A stretch of DNA of 45,176 nt from Clostridia bacterium (GTDB lineage: Bacteria > Bacillota > Clostridia > Oscillospirales > Acutalibacteraceae). The stretch spans positions 1 through 45,176 of the forward strand of contig JAFQGI010000006.1 in NCBI GenBank assembly GCA_017415515.1, written 5' to 3'. Below the pieces are notes generated by a model. That model searched no databases. It was not told the DNA's origin and was given only the letters and a program-made list of their open reading frames with translations. Position numbers and translations under genes: made by a program. This document shows positions 44,422 through 45,176 of the stretch, piece by piece (within the stretch, counting starts at the first letter, position 1; the number at the start of each line of letters is the position of its first letter).

Positions 44422-44468
44422 AAAAAACAGAAAAGGGCGCAGTTATCTCGCACGAGAAAACTGCGCCC
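44422..44468 (-). terminator. Riboswitch-controlled intrinsic terminator
   Basis: GGGCGCAGTT pairs with AACTGCGCCC around a TCTCG/CGAGA stem, followed on the minus strand by TTTTCTGTTTTTT. The first stem bases overlap the end of the ZTP aptamer, the standard arrangement for ligand-controlled read-through. Confidence 0.9.
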
Positions 44469-44548
44469 AGACGGTCGGCTTAAACAGCGGGTTTTCCTGA
44501 TCCTCTGTGGTGCTCCACAATTATCCGTCAGTCACGGAAAACCCTTTT
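44463..44548 (-). ncRNA. ZTP (pfl) riboswitch
   Basis: On the minus strand the closing helix GGGTTTTCC (44544-44536) pairs with GGAAAACCC (44497-44489). The conserved CGTGACTGACGGA lies in the first part and the diagnostic GCCGACCGTCTGGGC (44479-44465) in the second. ZTP rises when 10-formyl-THF runs short and AICAR accumulates; binding should turn on downstream genes. The operon encodes AICAR transformylase, Fhs and a formate-family channel, which fits. Confidence 0.93.
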
Positions 44549-44562
44549 ATTTTGACCATCAA

Positions 44563-44592
44563 ATTATACCATATTACAAGGTATAGTGTCAA
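44563..44592 (-). promoter_or_regulatory. Sigma-A promoter of the purine operon
   Basis: On the minus strand TTGACA (44587-44592) and TATAAT (44563-44568) are 18 bases apart, placing the transcript start just before the riboswitch. No clear PurR or PurBox pair was noticed. Confidence 0.85.
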
Positions 44593-44633
44593 GGCGCAGA
44601 CGCGTAATTTACACGTTTCTACACATTACACAA

Positions 44634-45176
44634 TTATTTGATGGAAACACTCTTTTCTTTTTGGATAACATCGTGAGCGCCGCCCTCCACAATGCTGGTG
44701 GCAGACACCAAAGTGAGGGTCGCCTTCTCCTGCAACTCGGGGATGGTGAGGGCACCGCAGTTGCACATGGTGGACTTCACCTTGGACAGGGACAGCGCCA
44801 CGTTATCCTTCAGCGTGCCGGCGTAGGGCACGTAGGAGTCCACCCCCTCCTCAAAGGACAGCTTCTTGTCACCGCCCAAATCGTACCGCATCCAGTTGCG
44901 GGCGCGGGAGGAACCCTCGCCCCAATATTCCTTATAATAAGTGCCGCCGATGTTCACCTTGTTGGTGGGGGACTCGTCAAAGCGGGCGAAATAGCGACCC
45001 AGCATCACGAAATCGGCGCCCATTGCCAGCGCCAGGGTGATATGGTGGTCGTACACAATGCCGCCGTCGGAGCAAACGGGCACGTAGATGCCGGTCTCCT
45101 CAAAATAGCGGTCACGCTCGGCACACACCTCGATGAGGGCAGTGGCCTGTCCGCGACCGATACCCTTGGTCTCACG
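44634..45176 (-). CDS. guaB: IMP dehydrogenase, C-terminal part (runs off the right edge)
   Basis: 180 residues enter from the right edge. They show [39 protein letters not shown] (substrate phosphate loop) and [13 protein letters not shown], then the flap region [12 protein letters not shown], ending [11 protein letters not shown]. The enzyme oxidises IMP to XMP, the first step to GMP, so the reading order runs from GMP synthesis into the purine operon. The catalytic Cys loop lies outside the window. A GMP reductase is less likely given the flap sequence. No strong terminator is seen in the 41 bases before the purine promoter, so some read-through into the operon is possible. Confidence 0.9.
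   Translation of the reverse strand, partial: RETKGIGRGQATALIEVCAERDRYFEETGIYVPVCSDGGIVYDHHITLALAMGADFVMLGRYFARFDESPTNKVNIGGTYYKEYWGEGSSRARNWMRYDLGGDKKLSFEEGVDSYVPYAGTLKDNVALSLSKVKSTMCNCGALTIPELQEKATLTLVSATSIVEGGAHDVIQKEKSVSIK

Noticed and set aside
44593-44633. Possible guaB terminator (ACGCGT-AATTT-ACACGT imperfect palindrome)
   Set aside because: The arms are short and mismatched and there is no T-run.

Overview
The window looks like a contig from a Gram-positive, spore-forming-lineage Clostridia bacterium, probably Oscillospirales/Ruminococcaceae and possibly gut-derived. The evidence is strong AGGAGG-type ribosome binding sites, a SpoVT regulator, clostridial-type PurL, a ZTP riboswitch, a CD1871A-type CXXC domain and a FeoB-associated Cys-rich small protein. 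Most of the window (4.7-45.2 kb) is GC-rich and densely coded. The first 4.7 kb is clearly AT-rich, uses different codons and reads as accessory DNA.

Left accessory region (1-4778): a truncated Fic-family gene, an XRE regulator, an alpha/alpha-toroid-like protein and a membrane-anchored protein of unknown function, all on the minus strand. The spoVT leader plus its first ten codons occurs three times here (2102, 3411, 4679), and only the last copy is joined to the rest of spoVT. Between the copies lie two units of about 1.3 kb, each with one minus-strand gene, its own promoter and a look-alike palindromic terminator, and no recombinase. This looks like serial insertion of single-gene cassettes into codon ~10 of spoVT, each bringing a replacement spoVT 5' end. 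It is the strongest candidate here for an undescribed mobile system.

Proteolysis and peptide uptake (5576-22250, minus strand): a very large secreted subtilisin-like protease with BspA-type leucine-rich repeats and internal membrane segments is followed by oppA, oppB, oppC, oppD, oppF and a small membrane protein. The likely logic is digestion of proteins at the surface and import of the peptides.

Redox and iron (22372-29805): a divergent pair of genes encodes a CD1871A-domain membrane protein and a fusion of a NapH-like polyferredoxin with a TlpA-like thioredoxin. A secreted lipoprotein follows. Next comes feoA-feoB plus a 54-residue FeoB partner, with a good promoter and three DtxR/IdeR-like palindromes.

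Purine synthesis (29838-44592, minus strand): one long operon begins with a promoter and a ZTP riboswitch with its terminator. The order is purE, purC, purF, purM, a formate/nitrite-family transporter, purN, purO-type IMP cyclohydrolase, a stand-alone AICAR transformylase (purH), purD, purL and fhs. The formate channel and Fhs would supply the 10-formyl-THF used by PurN and PurH, the shortage that ZTP signals. The PurF lacks the N-terminal cysteine nucleophile. Four fold-back intergenic repeats sit inside the operon, one of them between the riboswitch and purE. The window ends inside guaB (IMP dehydrogenase), read from the right edge.
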